Positions 27,413 to 38,161 are shown, numbered from the stretch's first letter. The stretch: 64,000 nucleotides of DNA from Streptomyces clavuligerus (GCF_005519465.1 NZ_CP027858.1:3348001-3412000); one strand, 5' to 3'. A program made the numbers and translations. Notes: generated by a model from the letters alone, not told the origin.

Positions 27413-27624
27413 CTGAGCGGGGCGGCGCAGCGGCCGACGTTGACCCGCCCGGGGGAACCCGTCCCGCGCTCGGCGAACCGCCCGGCGCGGGGCCGTTACA
27501 GTGGCAGGCCGTTGCCTGGACCCGGTCCCGCCTTCTCGGGAGGCCCCGGGCGGCCGGGCGCGGGTACGCGGGGGAGGCCCCCGCGGGCGGGCCGTCGGCT
27601 CGTCACCATGCCCAGGGGTGACCT

Positions 27625-27915
27625 TTGGCCACAGACGGCACAGACGCCACCGATGCGAGTGCCACGGCCCCGACGCTGATCGGTTCGGTGCAGCGTGCCC
27701 TGCGCCTGCTGGAGGCCACGGCCACGCACCCGGACGGAGCCCCCGCCAAGCAACTCGCCCGAGAAGCCGGCATTCCGCTGCCGACCGCGTACCACCTGCT
27801 GCGCACTCTGGCCCACGAGGGCTATCTGCGCCGGGAGAACGGTGTCTTCGTGATCGGCGGCGCGGTCGGCCGACTGGCCATGGGCGGGAACGTCACCCCC
27901 AGCGCCCGAAAATGA
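27625..27915 (+). pseudogene. ssgR: truncated ssgR-like IclR regulator (DNA-binding domain only)
   Basis: A 96-residue product from a TTG with AGGGGTG upstream. GSVQRALRLLEATATHPDGAPAKQLAREAGIPLPTAYHLLRTLAHEGYLRRENGVFVIGG is a complete IclR winged helix. Sequence stops at MGGNVTPSARK, so the effector/dimerisation domain of about 150 residues is absent. Only 208 bp separate it from ssgA, too little for the missing part, and other frames there show no remnant. In S. coelicolor the full-length SsgR (about 240 residues) sits just upstream of ssgA and activates it. Here the gene has either been cut down by deletion or kept as a minimal DNA-binding protein. Confidence 0.75.
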
Positions 27916-28123
27916 CCGAATGACCGCCACTGGTCTAGTCAGGCGCCATCCAAGGTCCCCAGTCGGTCACGGAACGCCAGGATTTTTCTCTATCAGCATC
28001 TGAAAAATCACTCCTTGTAGTCCCCCGGTTGCGTACAGCACGATGTCGGCAGAGGGTCAGGGGACCGTTCCTGGCTGATTTCGACAGACTTTTCAGCAGT
28101 ATTCATCCACCGCGGGGTACATG

Positions 28124-28564
28124 ATGCGCGAGTCGGTCCAGGCCGAGGTCCTGATGAACTTCCTTGTCTCCGAGGAGTTGTCGTTCCGGATTCCGGTGGA
28201 ACTGCGTTATGAGACAGATGATCCCTATGCCGTGCGCATGACCTTCCATCTGCCCGGGGACGCACCGGTGACCTGGGCGTTCAGCCGCGATCTCCTGGTG
28301 GGGGGAGTGACGGGTCCCACCGGCGACGGCGATGTCCACATCGCGCCGACCGGCCCCGGCCGCCGCGCCGACCTCGGGATTCGGCTCCAGGTGGGGCAGG
28401 AGCGCGCGTACTTCGTGGTCGGCGCGCCCCCGGTGGTGGCATTCCTCGACCGCACCGACCGACTGGTGCCACTGGGGCAGGAGCGGGCGTACGGGAACTG
28501 CGCGGGCGACCTCGACTCCGCGCTGTGCGGCATCCTCGCCGAGGCCGAGGAGAACGCGGGCTGA
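28124..28564 (+). CDS. ssgA: SsgA sporulation septation protein
   Basis: A 146-residue SsgA-like protein (actinobacterial morphogenetic family). MNFLVSEELSFRIPVELRYETDDPYAVRMTFHLPGDAPVTWAFSRDLL is nearly the S. coelicolor SsgA sequence. VVAFLDRTDRLVPLGQE is the conserved second block. SsgA helps localise SsgB and FtsZ at sporulation septa. The protein begins ATG ATG; I start at the second, giving MRESVQAEV as in relatives. Upstream lies the truncated ssgR; downstream a short repeat array and then the convergent YibE/F gene. Confidence 0.95.
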   Translation: MRESVQAEVLMNFLVSEELSFRIPVELRYETDDPYAVRMTFHLPGDAPVTWAFSRDLLVGGVTGPTGDGDVHIAPTGPGRRADLGIRLQVGQERAYFVVGAPPVVAFLDRTDRLVPLGQERAYGNCAGDLDSALCGILAEAEENAG

Positions 28565-28640
28565 GGCGAGGACACGGGCTGAGGAGAACGCGGGCTGATC
28601 CGGGACGCGGGCCGGGGAGAGACGCGGGCTGAGGAGAGGC
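28551..28640. repeat. imperfect short repeats after ssgA
   Basis: Units like GACGCGGGCTGAGGAG recur about five times with variation, starting in the last ssgA codons and running to the YibE/F stop codon. They look like a local duplication of the ssgA 3' end. No function is evident. Confidence 0.55.
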
Positions 28641-28641
28641 G

Positions 28642-30207
28642 CTACCGCTTGCGGCGGCGGCCCTTGCCGCCGAAACCGGGGAGCCTGCCTCCGCCGCGCC
28701 CGGGATGCTGCCCGGGGACCTCCGGCGTCCGGGGCGGCCCCGGGACGACCTGTCCGGCACCTGCACCGAAGGCACCGGCACCGACACCTGCACCGACGAC
28801 ACCGGTATCGGCAGCGGCTGCGCCACGGGGACCCGTACCGGCGGCGGGAGCGGAAGCGGCACCACCACCGGACGAGGGACGGTCGGCGGACACCACCAGC
28901 GCGGCGAGCGCGGTGGTCACCGGCACCGACGCGACCAGCCCGATCGACCCGATCAGCGTGCGCACGATCTCCGTGGCCACGACCTCGCTCCCCGCCACCG
29001 ATCCGACGCTGCTCTGCGCGATCGAGAACAGCAGCAGCAGCGGGAGGGCGGCACCGGCGTACGCCAGGACCAGGGTGTTGACCACTGAGGCGATATGGTC
29101 CCGGCCGATCCGGATGCCCGCGCGGTACAGCGCGCGCGGCCCCATGCGCGGGTCCGCCTGATGCAGCTCCCAGACGGCCGAGGTCTGCGTCACCGTCACA
29201 TCGTCGAGCACACCGAGCGAGCCGATGATCACCCCGGCGAGCAGCAGACCGCTCATGTCGATGCCGGGATAGAGCCCATGGATCAGCCCGGTGTTGTCGT
29301 CGGTGTTGCCGGTGAGGGCCGCCCAGCCGATGAAGACCGAGCCCAGCAGGCCGATCAGCATGAGGGAGACCAGGGTCCCGAGCACCGCGACCGAGGTCCG
29401 CGCGGTCAGACCATGACAGAGATAGAGCGCGATCAGCATGATCGCGCTCGCGCCGATCACCGCGACCAGCAGCGGGTTGGAGCCCTCCAGGATCGCGGGC
29501 AGGATGAAGAGGGTCAGCACGGCGAAGGAGGCGGCGAGGGCGATCAGCGCCATCACCCCGCGCATCCGTCCCACCAGGACCACCGCCAGTGCGAAGATCC
29601 CGGCGAGCAGGGCCATCGGGACCGTGCGCCGGATGTCGATCACCGAGTACTGGAGTTCCCGGGGCGCGTCCGGCGCATACGCCACCACCACCTCCTGACC
29701 CTTCTTCAGCTGGCGCGGCGCATCGGGCTGGACCACCTCGCCGAAGATCCGTCCCTTGTTCTCCCCGCTGGTGACCTCGATCCGGGCCGCGGCGCAGCTC
29801 CCCTGCTGGGAGGTGACCGCCTCACGGCCCTGCGGGGTGCTGGTGTCACCGGTGGGCGGCACCCGTCCGGCGTTCACCTTCGCGCAGTCGATCCGTTCGA
29901 CGGAGACGACCACCGCGCTCTCGGTCTGCCGGTCGAAGCCCACGCCGGTGCGCTCATGGGCGGGGGCCGAACCCGGCCAGAGGGCGAACAGGCCCACGGC
30001 GACCGCCGCGGCGAAGGGGATCAGCACGGCGGCGATCACCCGGCGCAGCTGCCGGGAGACGGGGGCGGCGGGGCCATGGCTGTGCGTGTGCCCATGCGTG
30101 TGCCCGTGTGCGTGGCCTTGTCCGTGTGCGTGGCCAGGGCTGTGGACGTGGCCGTGCCCAGGGCCGGGCGCGTGCTCCTGCTGAGGGTCCTGCGGCGAAG
30201 AGGTCAC
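28642..30207 (-). CDS. YibE/F family membrane protein with His-rich N-terminus
   Basis: A 521-residue polytopic protein. Residues 1-50 are extremely rich in His, Gly and Pro (repeated GHAHG/HTHGH units). One helix follows at about 58-78, then a soluble region with two cysteines (IDCAKV, SCAAARIEV). The YibE/F core is a series of eight helices containing GLYPGIDMSGLLLAGVIIGSLGVLDDVTVTQTSAVWEL. The last 80 residues are Gly/Ala-rich with a basic end. The His cluster suggests metal binding in the cytoplasm, but that is inference. It converges on ssgA and diverges from the thiC riboswitch. Confidence 0.85.
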   Translation of the reverse strand: MTSSPQDPQQEHAPGPGHGHVHSPGHAHGQGHAHGHTHGHTHSHGPAAPVSRQLRRVIAAVLIPFAAAVAVGLFALWPGSAPAHERTGVGFDRQTESAVVVSVERIDCAKVNAGRVPPTGDTSTPQGREAVTSQQGSCAAARIEVTSGENKGRIFGEVVQPDAPRQLKKGQEVVVAYAPDAPRELQYSVIDIRRTVPMALLAGIFALAVVLVGRMRGVMALIALAASFAVLTLFILPAILEGSNPLLVAVIGASAIMLIALYLCHGLTARTSVAVLGTLVSLMLIGLLGSVFIGWAALTGNTDDNTGLIHGLYPGIDMSGLLLAGVIIGSLGVLDDVTVTQTSAVWELHQADPRMGPRALYRAGIRIGRDHIASVVNTLVLAYAGAALPLLLLFSIAQSSVGSVAGSEVVATEIVRTLIGSIGLVASVPVTTALAALVVSADRPSSGGGAASAPAAGTGPRGAAAADTGVVGAGVGAGAFGAGAGQVVPGPPRTPEVPGQHPGRGGGRLPGFGGKGRRRKR

Positions 30208-30286
30208 CGACCGATCATCGCAAGAACGAGGGACTCCCTCTGTTCAGCACGCCAGCGGGGACGCTAGCGTGGGGGCACCTTTGCAC

Positions 30287-32208
<1,922 letters not shown>

Positions 32209-32255
32209 CGGCTCCGGGCCGGACACGGACGGGGGACGGACGGGAGTACGGACGG

Positions 32256-32283
32256 GTACGGGTGGACGGTGATCCACCCGTAC
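32256..32283. terminator. bidirectional hairpin between thiC and the membrane protein gene
   Basis: GTACGGGTGGA and TCCACCCGTAC are perfect 11-bp arms around CGGTGA. It lies 47 bp after thiC and 53 bp from the convergent gene's stop codon, so it could serve both. Confidence 0.75.
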
Positions 32284-32336
32284 GGCCGTGCCGCCGCGCC
32301 CCCGTACCGTTCGGCGTGGGGGGCGGCTCCGTACGT

Positions 32337-33344
32337 TCAGGAGGTACGGGTCTCCGGACCGCCGAAGTCCGGACTGGTGAAATCGGGGCTGCTGAAGGCG
32401 GGACGCTGCCCCTCCGTGGCGCCCTCGCCGGGACCGGACCAGTCCGGTCCGCTGTAGCCGACTCTGGGCAGACGGTTCCGGGAGCGCGGCGGGAGCGGTG
32501 CGGCCGGATCGGCGCCGGGGTCGGCCAGCGTCTCCCGCAGGAACGGCAGGATGCCCCGTTCCAGCAGGGCATGCCGCCAGGCGTCCTTGGCGCGGGCCAG
32601 CTCGTCCGGGAGTTCGTCGTTCCGCTCCTCGGCCGGGACCTGTGTGGACGTGTTGCGCAGGGCGGTGGTCAGCAGACCGGCCGCGGCGATGAGGAGCGCC
32701 GCCGCGGTGAGTGCCGCGAAGAACCAGCCCGTGGTGATCAGCGTGGACGCGAAGGGCGGCGGCGGGTCGAGCAGCTTCAGCAGATGGCCGACGAGCAGAA
32801 GGGCGAGCGCGGCGGTGGCGGCGAGCACCGGGGCCAGCACGGTGATCATGGCGGTGAGCCCGGCGCGTCCTGGTTTTCCCGCGTTCGCCCGGCTGCTGCT
32901 CGCCGTCCTGGTTCCGTTGCCGTGAAAGCCGCCGGGGACGCCAGGGCCGCTGGAGCTGCTTGAGCCGCCGGTGGTTCCGGTGGTTCCGGTTCCGTCCGGG
33001 GCGGGCTCGGCCGTGGCGGTCGGTCCCGGCCGTCCCATACGGCCCGGTGGCCCCGATGGTCCTGGTGACCCCCGGGAGGCGGCCGTCCCATCGGGGGGCG
33101 GGGACCCCGGCGGGGCGTGTGCCTCCGCACGGATCTCCGTGTAGTGCGCGTACTCGGCCGCCGCGGCATCGGTGATCACGGCGATCGCGTTCAGCGCCAT
33201 CGTCCGGAGCTGTGTCGCGTTGAGCCGTTCTCCCAGGGCGGCCAGATCCGGTCTGTCGCTCGCGGTGCGCAGTGCCTCTTCCAGGACCCGTTCGAATTCG
33301 GCCCGGTCCTCGGCCGGTAGCTGTGGAGCGCTTCCCATGTGCAT
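32337..33344 (-). CDS. hypothetical membrane protein with two helices
   Basis: A protein of about 335 residues, not assigned to a family. Residues 1-70 are acidic and helical (AEDRAEFERVLEEALRTASDRPDLAALGERLNATQLRTMALNAIAVI). The next 90 residues are Pro/Gly/Ser/Thr-rich. Two hydrophobic helices follow (ITVLAPVLAATAALALLLVGHLL and FFAALTAAALLIAAAGLLTTAL). A charged helical region and a polar tail with repeated SPDF close the protein. The ATG at 33344 or 33338 fits a GGGG ribosome site. It converges on thiC and lies downstream of the phosphoesterase gene on the same strand. Confidence 0.75.
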   Translation of the reverse strand: MHMGSAPQLPAEDRAEFERVLEEALRTASDRPDLAALGERLNATQLRTMALNAIAVITDAAAAEYAHYTEIRAEAHAPPGSPPPDGTAASRGSPGPSGPPGRMGRPGPTATAEPAPDGTGTTGTTGGSSSSSGPGVPGGFHGNGTRTASSSRANAGKPGRAGLTAMITVLAPVLAATAALALLLVGHLLKLLDPPPPFASTLITTGWFFAALTAAALLIAAAGLLTTALRNTSTQVPAEERNDELPDELARAKDAWRHALLERGILPFLRETLADPGADPAAPLPPRSRNRLPRVGYSGPDWSGPGEGATEGQRPAFSSPDFTSPDFGGPETRTS

Positions 33345-33497
33345 CCCCCGATGCTCCGTCCGGCCGGATCGCCGCGAAACCACCCGGGGCAAGGGGGCCG
33401 AAACGGAGGAGAGAGCCTGCTACGGACCATTCGATGGTAAGGCGTCAACAGCGGGTGATGGCAGGGGTTTTCGGTAAAAACGCGCAGGGCGCGAAGT

Positions 33498-34937
33498 TCA
33501 GTTGGGCAGCGGAAGCTGAGCCACAAGCAGTTTTCCGGCCATGGTCACGCCGCCGTCCATGGCGATCGCCAGCCCGTCGGCGTAGACATGCGGACCCTCG
33601 ACCACCGGGCGCTCCCCGGCCTCCCCGTCCTCGGTGCCGACCTCCCCCGTCAGATAGGGGATCGGGCTGTGGCCGTGGACGACACGTTCGCCGCCGTAGG
33701 TGGCCAGCAGCTCGCGCACGGCCAGCGGACCGGCGTCGTCGCGGAAGGCGAAGCGCTTGGTGAACTTGCGGAAGAGGTCCCAGCACTCGTCGGCGTCGTT
33801 GCGGGTGAGGATCGAGTGGACGGTGTCGTTGACGTCCTCGATGGTGTCCCCGTATTCGAGGTACGCGGTGGTGTCGGAGTGCAGCAGCAGATGCCGGTCC
33901 TCCTCCACGATCGCGTCCAGCCGGGACATCCACTGGATATGGACGTCCTGAAGCCGGTCCATGTCGTACTTCTGGCCGCCGTTGAGCAGCCACGCCGCCT
34001 GGAACGTGGCCGTTCCCGCACCGGAGTTGACCGGGGTGTCACCGAACCGCCGGGCGCCGAGCAGCAGCAGCTCGTGGTTGCCCATCAGGGCCTTGCAGTA
34101 GCCGCCCGCGGCGGCGGCCTCGGCGGACAGACGCATCACCAGGTCGATGACGCCGATCCCGTCGGGACCCCGGTCGGTGAAGTCGCCGAGGAACCACAGC
34201 CGGGTGTTGCCCGCGGCCCAGTGGCCGTCCAGGTCGATGAGGCCGTGCGCGGTGAGGGCGGAGACCAGCTCGTCCAGATAGCCGTGGACATCGCCGACGA
34301 CATAGAGCGGGCCGAGTCCCTCGGCGGTCTCGGACGTCTCGGGGGCGAGCCGGGTCCTGAGGTCTCCGGGGCCGGCGAGGCCGATCACCGGAAGATCGCG
34401 TTCGGTGGGGGTGTAGCCCTCGGGCAGCTCATGCTCGGGCACGGCGTTGCCGGGGTGGACGGAGTGCGCCGGGGGCGAGAAGTGCGTGCCCGGCGCGGGG
34501 TGCGGCTCATGCGCGTCGGGGAGGTGCGAGGGCGCGGGCGCGTGCGGGGGAACGGGCTCCGCCGGGGCGTGGTGGTGCGGATACGGCGCCGGGGGGTACC
34601 CGTCGGCGGACGGATGCGGGTGCGGTTCGTACTGCTCTGTCCGGTGCGTCCCCGGGTAGGTCCGCGCGGGCGCCTCCGGGTGGGCGGTGTGGCCCGGGGC
34701 GGTCCCGTGGTCATCGGGGTGCTGATGACCCGCGGTGGGGAGCGGCTCCATGAAGTGCGGCTCCGCGGGGGCCGCCCCGGCGGCGGGCGGGCCGGAGTGC
34801 CCGTGGTGCGCCGTCTCCTCGGGGGTCTGCTGCGGGGCGGTCTCCGACTGGACGGGCACCTGGGCGTAGGGGGGGACACGGAAGTCACGCCCTGTCGCCG
34901 TCCGCACCACGGGTCCCTGACCGGCCCCCTGAGTCAT
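33498..34937 (-). CDS. metallophosphoesterase (calcineurin-like / PP1-type phosphatase)
   Basis: A 479-residue protein. The first 190 residues are Pro/His/Glu-rich and unstructured. The catalytic domain has GDVHG, GDFTDRG, GNHE, a later LLLHSDTTAY and GERVVHGHSPIPYLTG, which are the metal-binding and catalytic motifs of PPP-family phosphatases. All metal ligands are visible. The substrate could be a phosphoprotein or Ap4A-like nucleotide. GGAGGGG supports the ATG at 34937. The very long disordered His/Pro-rich N-terminus is unusual for the family. It is followed downstream by the membrane protein gene. Confidence 0.87.
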   Translation of the reverse strand: MTQGAGQGPVVRTATGRDFRVPPYAQVPVQSETAPQQTPEETAHHGHSGPPAAGAAPAEPHFMEPLPTAGHQHPDDHGTAPGHTAHPEAPARTYPGTHRTEQYEPHPHPSADGYPPAPYPHHHAPAEPVPPHAPAPSHLPDAHEPHPAPGTHFSPPAHSVHPGNAVPEHELPEGYTPTERDLPVIGLAGPGDLRTRLAPETSETAEGLGPLYVVGDVHGYLDELVSALTAHGLIDLDGHWAAGNTRLWFLGDFTDRGPDGIGVIDLVMRLSAEAAAAGGYCKALMGNHELLLLGARRFGDTPVNSGAGTATFQAAWLLNGGQKYDMDRLQDVHIQWMSRLDAIVEEDRHLLLHSDTTAYLEYGDTIEDVNDTVHSILTRNDADECWDLFRKFTKRFAFRDDAGPLAVRELLATYGGERVVHGHSPIPYLTGEVGTEDGEAGERPVVEGPHVYADGLAIAMDGGVTMAGKLLVAQLPLPN

Positions 34938-35111
34938 TGACCCCTCCACCACCGTCGCGCCGCCGTTCACCTCTCGGCCCAGCCTGGTCGGGGTGGTCCG
35001 CGGTGTTGTGCGCCCATCATAGGAACGAGGTCCGCGCTCTGTGACGCACCAGGGGTGGTGAATCGACGCGTACCCCTGATGCGTCGGCTGTTTCGTCCTG
35101 ATTGAGGAGGT

Positions 35112-36224
35112 CTAGTCCGGTGCCGGTGACCGCGGAGCGCTCACCGTCGTCCTCGGGGAACGGCGCTGGGACGAGGTCCGGACGATCAGCTCGGTCGGTA
35201 TCACCTGCTCGACCGGCCGCCCCTCGTCGATGCCCTCGATCGCGTCGATGAGGAGCTGGACGACCGCCGTCCCGATCCGGCGCGGCTTGAGGGAGAGCGT
35301 GGTGATGGGCGGTTCGGTGGTGGCGTACACGGTCGACTCACTACAGCAGACGAGCAGCAGATCGTCGGGGACCCGCAGGCCGTAGCGCCGGGCGGCGGCG
35401 AGCAGATCGGTGCCGTTGGGGTCGAAGAGGCCGTAGACGGCGTCGGGCCGGTCCGGGCGGGCCAGCAGACGATCGGCCGCGACGGCCCCGGCACAGGGGT
35501 CGTGGGCCGGGTAGGACTCGTACACCGGGTCCTGGCCGACCCGCTCGCACCAGCGGAGATACGCCGTGGTGGAGAGTCGGGTATAGGTGTCGGTGGTGGT
35601 TCCGGTGAGGAGCCCGATCCGGCGGGCCCCCGCGTCGGCGAGATGGTCCAGCAGATCGAGGACGGCGGCCTCGTGGTCGTTGTCGACCCAGGCGGTCACC
35701 GGGAGGGTGCCCGCCGGGCGGCCGTCCGAGACCACCGGCAGACCCTGGCGCACCAGCTCGGTGACGACGGGGTCGTGGTCGGAGGGGTCGATGACGATGG
35801 TGCCGTCGAGGGCGACATTGGACCAGACGTCGTGGCGCGAGGTGGCGGGGAGGATCACCAGCGCGTAGCCACGGGCGAGCGCGGCGGAGGTCGCGGCCCG
35901 CGCCATCTCGGCGAAGTAGGCGAATTCCGTGAAGGTGAAAGGTTCATCCCCGTACGTGGTCACGGTCAGGCCGATGAGCCCTGATTTACCGGTACGGAGT
36001 GTGCGGGCCGCCGCGGACGGGCGGTAGCCCAGCCGGTCGGCGACCTCGCGGACATGCCGGCGTGTGGCGTCCGGGAGCCGGCCCTTCCCGTTGAGCGCGT
36101 CGGAGACAGTCGTGATGGAGACACCGGCTGCGGCGGCGACGTCTCGGATGCCCGCCCGACCTTGCCGGCTGCTCCGGCGGGATGTGTCCGTCCGGCTCAC
36201 CTGGTGCTTCCCTGCTGCTGTCAT
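35112..36224 (-). CDS. LacI family transcriptional regulator
   Basis: A 370-residue repressor. The HTH AGIRDVAAAAGVSITTVSDALNGKGRLPDATRRHVREVADRLGYRPS (about residues 24-70) is textbook LacI. A hinge and a periplasmic-binding-protein-like domain follow (LIGLTVTTYGDEPFTF, AVYGLFDPNGTDLLAAARRYGLRVPDDLLLV, TTLSLKPRRIG). The ligand is unknown; no sugar transport genes are nearby, so it probably acts elsewhere or on its own promoter. It corresponds by position to the conserved LacI gene next to the hisC-like gene in S. coelicolor. Confidence 0.9.
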   Translation of the reverse strand: MTAAGKHQVSRTDTSRRSSRQGRAGIRDVAAAAGVSITTVSDALNGKGRLPDATRRHVREVADRLGYRPSAAARTLRTGKSGLIGLTVTTYGDEPFTFTEFAYFAEMARAATSAALARGYALVILPATSRHDVWSNVALDGTIVIDPSDHDPVVTELVRQGLPVVSDGRPAGTLPVTAWVDNDHEAAVLDLLDHLADAGARRIGLLTGTTTDTYTRLSTTAYLRWCERVGQDPVYESYPAHDPCAGAVAADRLLARPDRPDAVYGLFDPNGTDLLAAARRYGLRVPDDLLLVCCSESTVYATTEPPITTLSLKPRRIGTAVVQLLIDAIEGIDEGRPVEQVIPTELIVRTSSQRRSPRTTVSAPRSPAPD

Positions 36225-36279
36225 GGCGAGCCGATAGTAGGGCTCGCACGGGGGGTTGGCCCGGTCGCATATTCACTCG

Positions 36280-36309
36280 TTGACAGGCACGTTTCTGCAT
36301 GATCATAAC
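36280..36309 (+). promoter_or_regulatory. putative promoter far upstream of the aminotransferase
   Basis: A perfect TTGACA (36280-36285) and CATAAC (36304-36309) with an 18-bp spacer lie in an AT-rich pocket of a 549-bp intergenic region. It would produce a leader of about 460 nt before the aminotransferase. A hairpin GGTCGCC/GGCGACC lies in that leader at 36498-36519. Nothing else is recognised in the gap. Confidence 0.4.
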
Positions 36310-36728
36310 GCATTAACTGCCTTGGAAAATAAAGGAGTTGACCGCTACATCTATAGCGAGTGGGGAGTCCTCCGGCATGGAGTTACCGGAAACGGGAGGT
36401 CTCGGAGAGGTCTCAACTCACCTCTACGGGGGATGCGCGCCACGGAGTGAGCCACCGGCGTGCGCCAGGGTGACGAGCGCCCCCGGTCTGTCCGGCGGGT
36501 CGCCGGGTACCTGGCGACCGCTCCCCCGGCGCCCTTCCCCGGGACCGTCGCGCGGCGGGCGCGCGGCGCCGGGCGTTCCGTGCGAAGCCCGCGCGAAAGC
36601 CCATACGCAGCGCCGGGAAATCCTCTTAAAGTGATCAGCATTGGCGCGGGAACGGGGCTCCGGAGGCCGGAATCCGCTGTTCGGTGTGCTGATGCGCCCC
36701 ACCGCCACGCCAGGGTGGAGCGGTGGTC

Positions 36729-36744
36729 GACCAGTCAACTGGTC
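36729..36744. promoter_or_regulatory. putative operator of the aminotransferase gene
   Basis: GACCAGT and ACTGGTC are perfect 7-bp arms around CA. A further direct copy CTGGTC follows at 36747. The site lies 30 bp before the start codon and partly over a -10-like TACGGT (36753-36758). The repeats resemble GntR-type operators; the regulator is unknown. Confidence 0.5.
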
Positions 36745-36773
36745 ATCTGGTCTACGGTCGAGGAGGACCCGCG

Positions 36774-37853
36774 GTGAGCGAGACAAGCCCCAGGCTGCGC
36801 GCCGAGCTGGACGGCATCCCCACCTACAGGCCCGGCAGGCCCGCGGCGGCGGGCGGTCCGGTCGCGTACAAGCTTTCGTCCAACGAGAATCCGTATCCGC
36901 CGCTGCCGGGGGTGATGGAGTCCGCGCTCGGCGCCGCGCGGGACTTCAACCGGTACCCCGATATGGGCTGCACCGGTCTGATGAACGAGCTGGCGGACCG
37001 TTTCGGCGTACCGGTGGAGCACCTGGCCACCGGGACGGGGTCGGTGGGCGTCGCCCAGCAGCTCGTCCAGGCCACCTCGGGCCCGGGCGACGAGGTCGTC
37101 TACGCCTGGCGCTCCTTCGAGGCGTACCCGATCATCGTCCAGGTCAGCGGGGCCCGCTCGGTGCAGGTGCCGCTGACCGGGGGCGAGGCGCACGACCTCG
37201 ACGCCATGGCGGACGCGATCACCGACCGGACCCGTCTGATCTTCGTCTGCAACCCCAACAACCCCACCGGCACCGTGGTGCGCCGGGCCGAGCTGGAGCG
37301 CTTCCTCGACCGGGTGCCGTCGGACGTCCTGGTGGTGCTGGACGAGGCGTACCGGGAGTTCATCCGTGACCCCGAGGTCCCGGACGGCATCGAGATCTAC
37401 CGGGAGCGCCCCAATGTGGCGGTGCTGCGGACCTTCTCCAAGGCGTACGGCCTCGCGGGGCTGCGGGTCGGCTTCGCGGTCGCCCGGGAACCGGTGGCCG
37501 CCGCGCTGCGCAAGACCGCGGTGCCCTTCGGTGTGAGCCAGCTCGCGCAGGACGCGGCGGTGGCCTCGCTGCGGGCCGAGGACGAGCTGCTCGGCCGGGT
37601 CGGCTCCCTGGTCTGCGAGCGGACCCGGGTGTACGAGGCCCTGGTCGCCCAGGGGTGGACGGTGCCCGTGACCCAGGCGAACTTCGTCTGGCTGCGGCTC
37701 GGCGAGCGGTCGGCCGCCTTCGCCGCGGTCTGTGAGGCGGCGGGGGTGACGGTGCGGCCCTTCCCCGGGGAGGGGGTGCGGATCACCATCGGCGAGGAGG
37801 AGGCCAACGACCTCCTGCTGCGGGCCGCCGCGGAGTTCCGCAAGGAGCTGTGA
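36774..37853 (+). CDS. histidinol-phosphate/aromatic aminotransferase
   Basis: A fold-type I aminotransferase of 359 residues. [19 protein letters not shown] near the N-terminus, [10 protein letters not shown] and VLDEAYREF bind PLP and substrate. [16 protein letters not shown] carries the PLP lysine K223. Such proteins in Streptomyces act on histidinol phosphate or on aromatic 2-oxo acids; a second, true hisC is normally in the his operon, so an aromatic (pat-like) role is likely. GAGGAGG at 36760-36766 fits the GTG at 36774. A palindromic operator overlaps its promoter region. Confidence 0.9.
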   Translation: MSETSPRLRAELDGIPTYRPGRPAAAGGPVAYKLSSNENPYPPLPGVMESALGAARDFNRYPDMGCTGLMNELADRFGVPVEHLATGTGSVGVAQQLVQATSGPGDEVVYAWRSFEAYPIIVQVSGARSVQVPLTGGEAHDLDAMADAITDRTRLIFVCNPNNPTGTVVRRAELERFLDRVPSDVLVVLDEAYREFIRDPEVPDGIEIYRERPNVAVLRTFSKAYGLAGLRVGFAVAREPVAAALRKTAVPFGVSQLAQDAAVASLRAEDELLGRVGSLVCERTRVYEALVAQGWTVPVTQANFVWLRLGERSAAFAAVCEAAGVTVRPFPGEGVRITIGEEEANDLLLRAAAEFRKEL

Positions 37854-37979
37854 CCGCCGGGCGCTGACCCGCCGGGCGCTGTGCGCTGACTGCTGTGCGC
37901 TGATCGCCGTGCCGCTCGCCCGCCGATGCGGTGCGGCGGTGCGGCGGCACGGTGGCGCTCTCCGCTTTGCTGGTATATG

Positions 37980-38014
37980 TCCCCTTCTGTACGGAGAGGG
38001 CGGGGAGAAGGGGA
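37980..38014 (+). terminator. possible terminator between the aminotransferase and cydA
   Basis: TCCCCTTCT and AGAAGGGGA are perfect 9-bp arms with a 17-base G-rich loop, 127 bp after the aminotransferase stop. The long loop makes the call weak. The rest of this 308-bp gap holds the Rex operator. Confidence 0.35.
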
Positions 38015-38062
38015 CCCCCGGTCGTCATCGTGAATCAGCCATGGGACATAATTGCTTGTGAA

Positions 38063-38078
38063 TGTGAACGCGTTCACA
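38063..38078. promoter_or_regulatory. Rex operator (ROP) of cydA
   Basis: TGTGAACGCGTTCACA is a perfect palindrome equal to the S. coelicolor Rex site (TGTGAA-n4-TTCACA). An extra TTGTGAA half-site abuts it at 38056-38062. Rex is the NADH/NAD-sensing repressor known to control cydABCD in S. coelicolor. A -10-like CATAAT at 38047-38052 places the operator at or just after the start of transcription, a good position for repression. Confidence 0.9.
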
Positions 38079-38161
38079 AGCGTGTCCCTGTTCGTCCCGT
38101 GATCGCTGGGATTATTCAGGCAAACTGCCGCTCGACCTCGTCGATGTAAGGAGATGACGAC

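Noticed and set aside
36338..36357. TTGACC followed by TATAGC as a promoter
   Set aside because: The spacing is only about 8 bp, far too short for a sigma-70-type promoter.
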